Source: Bacillota bacterium (lineage in GTDB: Bacteria; Bacteroidota; Bacteroidia; Bacteroidales; Bacteroidaceae). Taken from it: a DNA stretch of 64,000 bases. The stretch's first letter is position 1, and each line of letters opens with the position of its first letter. The position numbers and the translations under genes are program-made. The notes beneath the pieces were generated by a model that searched no databases, was not told the origin of the DNA, and saw nothing but the letters and a program-made list of their open reading frames with translations. Positions 62,083 through 64,000 of the stretch are shown here, one piece after another. The stretch is taken from positions 152,368-216,367 of the forward strand of contig JAMPFD010000004.1 of assembly GCA_023664625.1 (NCBI GenBank). Direction: 5' to 3'.

Positions 62083-63174
62083 ATGCCAAAACATCTTATC
62101 CCCATATTGACAATCACCGGTTCTGACAGCACCAGCGGTGCCGGCATCCAAGCCGACATAAGAACCATCTCAGCCATGGGAGGCATGGCTTTCTCAACCA
62201 TCACTTCCATCACATCCCAGGATTCAAAAGGAATTCACAACATCCATGACCTCCCGGAAGAGATAGTTACAGGACAGCTTAGGGCACTGCTTAGAGATGT
62301 CCGTCCAAAAGCTGTAAAAGTGGGAATGATACGCAGCAGCAACATTGTCCGTGCCGTACGGAACGAGATTGTCGGATGCCGCAATATCGTCAGTGCCCCG
62401 GGCTTCCTTTCCTCACGCGGGGAAAGACTCATGGATAATGATACGATAGAGGAGTACATGCGCTCACTGTTTCCTGTAACACATATCCTCATACTAAAAT
62501 GCAGCGAAGCTGAACTCCTTTTCAACAAAAGCATAAACAGCAACGCAGAGATGCTGGAGACTGCCGCCCGCCTCCTTGACATGGGTCCACAGGCAGTATT
62601 CCTTCGCGGAGGCCACTGCACGGAAGGGCTTGTGACAGGACTCCTCGTCATCGCAGGAGACACCGGCAGACCGCGGTTCTTCACATCACCGAACAGAGAG
62701 GGGTGGGAGCTGCACGGCGTGGGAGGAACATTGTCTTCTGCCATAGCGACAAGGCTTGCCATGGGGGAAGATATACCTGTCGCCCTGTCGGCAGCACATA
62801 AGTACATACGCTGCCAGGTGGTCTATTCCGTAAGTTCCGCAAGCCACAGCCTCAGGCAGATGGAACTGTACAACCGCTTCATGGAACAGGTGACGGCACA
62901 CTGCAGAGAATCACGCGACACAGCATTCTATGCCTCACAGCTGAACATCACTCCCCGTTATCTTGCTGAAATCACACGCTACATAACAGGAAACAGCCCG
63001 AAACATCTCATTGCCGAATACCTTCTGAAAGAAATGGAGTCCTCCCTGCTTTCCACAGACAAGACCATACAGGAAATATCCATAGAGTTCGGATTCCCGT
63101 CACAGGCGGCACTCGCGAAATTCTTCAAGAAAAACCGTGGCATCTCTCCTTCCGAATTCCGTTCGGGAAAATAG
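62083..63174 (+). CDS. ThiD-like kinase domain fused to an AraC-type DNA-binding domain
   Basis: A 363-residue fusion. Residues 1 to about 245 are a ThiD/PdxK-like ribokinase fold: GSDSTSGAGIQAD (13-25) keeps the substrate-binding site, and RGGH (175-178) is kept. Three motifs are altered: DPVM of ThiD reads APGF (105-108), TPN near the nucleotide site reads LKC (138-140), and GTGC of the catalytic anion hole reads GVGG (212-215), losing the Cys. Residues about 280-363 are an AraC helix-turn-helix domain ending in the signature EISIEFGFPSQAALAKFFKK and ISPSEFR. The kinase domain probably binds a pyrimidine or pyridoxal-type ligand as a sensor. It lies 135 bases after fucP on the same strand. 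Confidence 0.88.
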   Translation: MPKHLIPILTITGSDSTSGAGIQADIRTISAMGGMAFSTITSITSQDSKGIHNIHDLPEEIVTGQLRALLRDVRPKAVKVGMIRSSNIVRAVRNEIVGCRNIVSAPGFLSSRGERLMDNDTIEEYMRSLFPVTHILILKCSEAELLFNKSINSNAEMLETAARLLDMGPQAVFLRGGHCTEGLVTGLLVIAGDTGRPRFFTSPNREGWELHGVGGTLSSAIATRLAMGEDIPVALSAAHKYIRCQVVYSVSSASHSLRQMELYNRFMEQVTAHCRESRDTAFYASQLNITPRYLAEITRYITGNSPKHLIAEYLLKEMESSLLSTDKTIQEISIEFGFPSQAALAKFFKKNRGISPSEFRSGK

Positions 63175-63609
63175 TTTTAGAGAGAGAGACTGTGTGTGTG
63201 GGGGGGGATACAGTGGAAGGTTATAGGTTATGGGGCGGTTATACGGATATAGGGTGTACAGCTATGTAGACAGTGAGGATACTCTGCGACATACTGTATA
63301 GTGACGCACCACGCTCATCAGCAATAAACGTATTCTCCGTGCGGAAGAACCGCGGCAGCGGTTGAATAAGGTTGCCGTGGGTCGCAACCCACGGAACATG
63401 CAACAGGGCTCTATACACGACCGGTTTATCGGTCGAATGGGGATATGTGAGAGGATGAAATTTCTGTACAAGTTTTCAAATACGCTATTTATCATAATGG
63501 GAAAAAACAGGATGCCACAAATGTTTTTTTACTTTTTCTACAGCGTGACATACTGATAAATATGACAAAAATACGCTTTCCTAACGCAAAGTATGACGAT
63601 TTACTGTTC

Positions 63610-63691
63610 AAACCGTCACACTTTAGATTTCAAACCATAACCTTTCACTGACGAAACCGTTACCATTTGCACCATAAATGGTAACGGTTTC
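63610..63691. repeat. 22-bp repeat array 5 with terminal hairpin
   Basis: Three units start at 63610, 63632 and 63654 (AAACCGTCAC, AAACCATAACC, AAACCGTTACCATTT). The last is followed by its inverted copy, giving a 16-bp perfect stem (63653-63668 with 63676-63691) and a 7-base loop. Confidence 0.85.
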
Positions 63692-63834
63692 TCTTTCATC
63701 CCCACCTGCCTTCCACAGAAAACACTGATTATCAAGACACTCGCGTAAAACACAAAAACAATCGTTTTTGAGAAATTATGGCATAAATTTTATTTTACGC
63801 TATTCTACAAAGGCAAAATGTCTGTGAGTTTTCT

Positions 63835-63890
63835 TATAAGTAACTATTGAAAATTAGTTCACAATATAATATTTTCTTGTAGATTCACAA
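63835..63890. repeat. Left end of a TAAGTAACT-family element
   Basis: TATAAGTAACTATTGA matches the left ends at 4079 and 48273 exactly, and the next 30 bases are about 70 percent similar. The right end was not found before the window ends. Confidence 0.5.
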
Positions 63891-63909
63891 ACGAAGTGCA
63901 ATAAACCAA

Positions 63910-63956
63910 GCCGTGCTCTCCGTCTTGGAGCGTAGCGGAAAGGCAGAGAGCACGGC
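63910..63956. terminator. Hairpin near the window end
   Basis: GCCGTGCTCTC (63910-63920) and GAGAGCACGGC (63946-63956) form a perfect 11-bp stem. No gene is close upstream on the plus strand, so its role is unclear. Confidence 0.4.
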
Positions 63957-64000
63957 TACGGCTCATGAGCAACCGGCAATACAAAAAAAACGAAAGAGGA

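Larger units (their letters stand above)
63175..64000. other. Gene-free end of the window
   Basis: A G run of eight near 63201, 22-bp array 5 (63610-63691), the left end of a TAAGTAACT-family element (63835) and an 11-bp hairpin (63910-63920 with 63946-63956). No gene was recognised. Confidence 0.55.

Noticed and set aside
63181-63215. Possible microsatellite or phase-variation tract (GTGTGT and eight G)
   Set aside because: It lies just after the stop codon of the ThiD-AraC gene, inside no coding region and not in an identifiable promoter, so a switching role cannot be supported.

Overview
The window looks like a chromosomal segment of a Prevotella-like member of the Bacteroidales. The evidence is a SusC/SusD pair, a MurF-Alr fusion, an FKP-type fucokinase/GDP-fucose pyrophosphorylase, a long NusB, DUF5606, a rubrerythrin with an N-terminal rubredoxin, and many promoters of the Bacteroidetes form TTTG-N19-21-TAnnTTTG. 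Genus and species are inference. No rRNA, tRNA, CRISPR, phage or insertion-sequence transposase was seen.

Layout. 0-4 kb (+): the 3' end of a dCMP deaminase gene, an S41 peptidase, 5-formyl-THF cyclo-ligase, an orphan response regulator and a small membrane protein. 4.7-9.6 kb (-): a susC/susD pair. 10.2-12.1 kb (-): two paralogous lipoproteins and a small HTH protein. 12.7-20.3 kb (-): a DedA/YqaA-like protein, a membrane protein, purD, a DPP-IV-like peptidase, a THUMP methyltransferase and serine acetyltransferase. 21-22.8 kb (+): an SLC13 transporter with RCK_C domains. 22.9-29 kb (-): a Ser/Gly/Arg-rich secreted protein, a Ca/Na antiporter, DUF5606 and the nusB-yajC-ybbR-coaE group. 29.2-31 kb (+): rplY-pth-S4. 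31.4-43.4 kb (-): an outer-membrane beta-barrel protein, two large secreted pectinesterases and trxB. 44.8-50.7 kb (+): a LytS/LytTR pair, an acyl-CoA synthetase, a thioesterase and pdxS-pdxT. 50.7-54.6 kb: an AraC regulator (-), rubrerythrin (+) and a hexuronate-like MFS transporter (-). 54.9-63.2 kb: murF-alr and fkp (-), then fucP and a ThiD-like/AraC fusion (+).

How the genes may work together. The two pectinesterases de-esterify pectin outside the cell, and the MFS transporter at 53.2 kb could import the uronates released; no lyase or polygalacturonase is present here. fucP and fkp together form an L-fucose salvage route to GDP-fucose, and fkp is translationally coupled to murF-alr.

Two things stand out as possibly undescribed. 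First, five intergenic arrays of a 22-bp repeat with a GGTAAC/GTTACC core, most ending in an inverted copy that forms a 15-16 bp hairpin whose two arms have changed together (10.0, 20.6, 31.2, 44.1 and 63.6 kb). Second, a gene fusing a ThiD-like kinase domain with degraded active-site motifs to an AraC DNA-binding domain (62.1 kb). A family of small inverted-repeat elements with TAAGTAACT ends is also scattered through the gaps.
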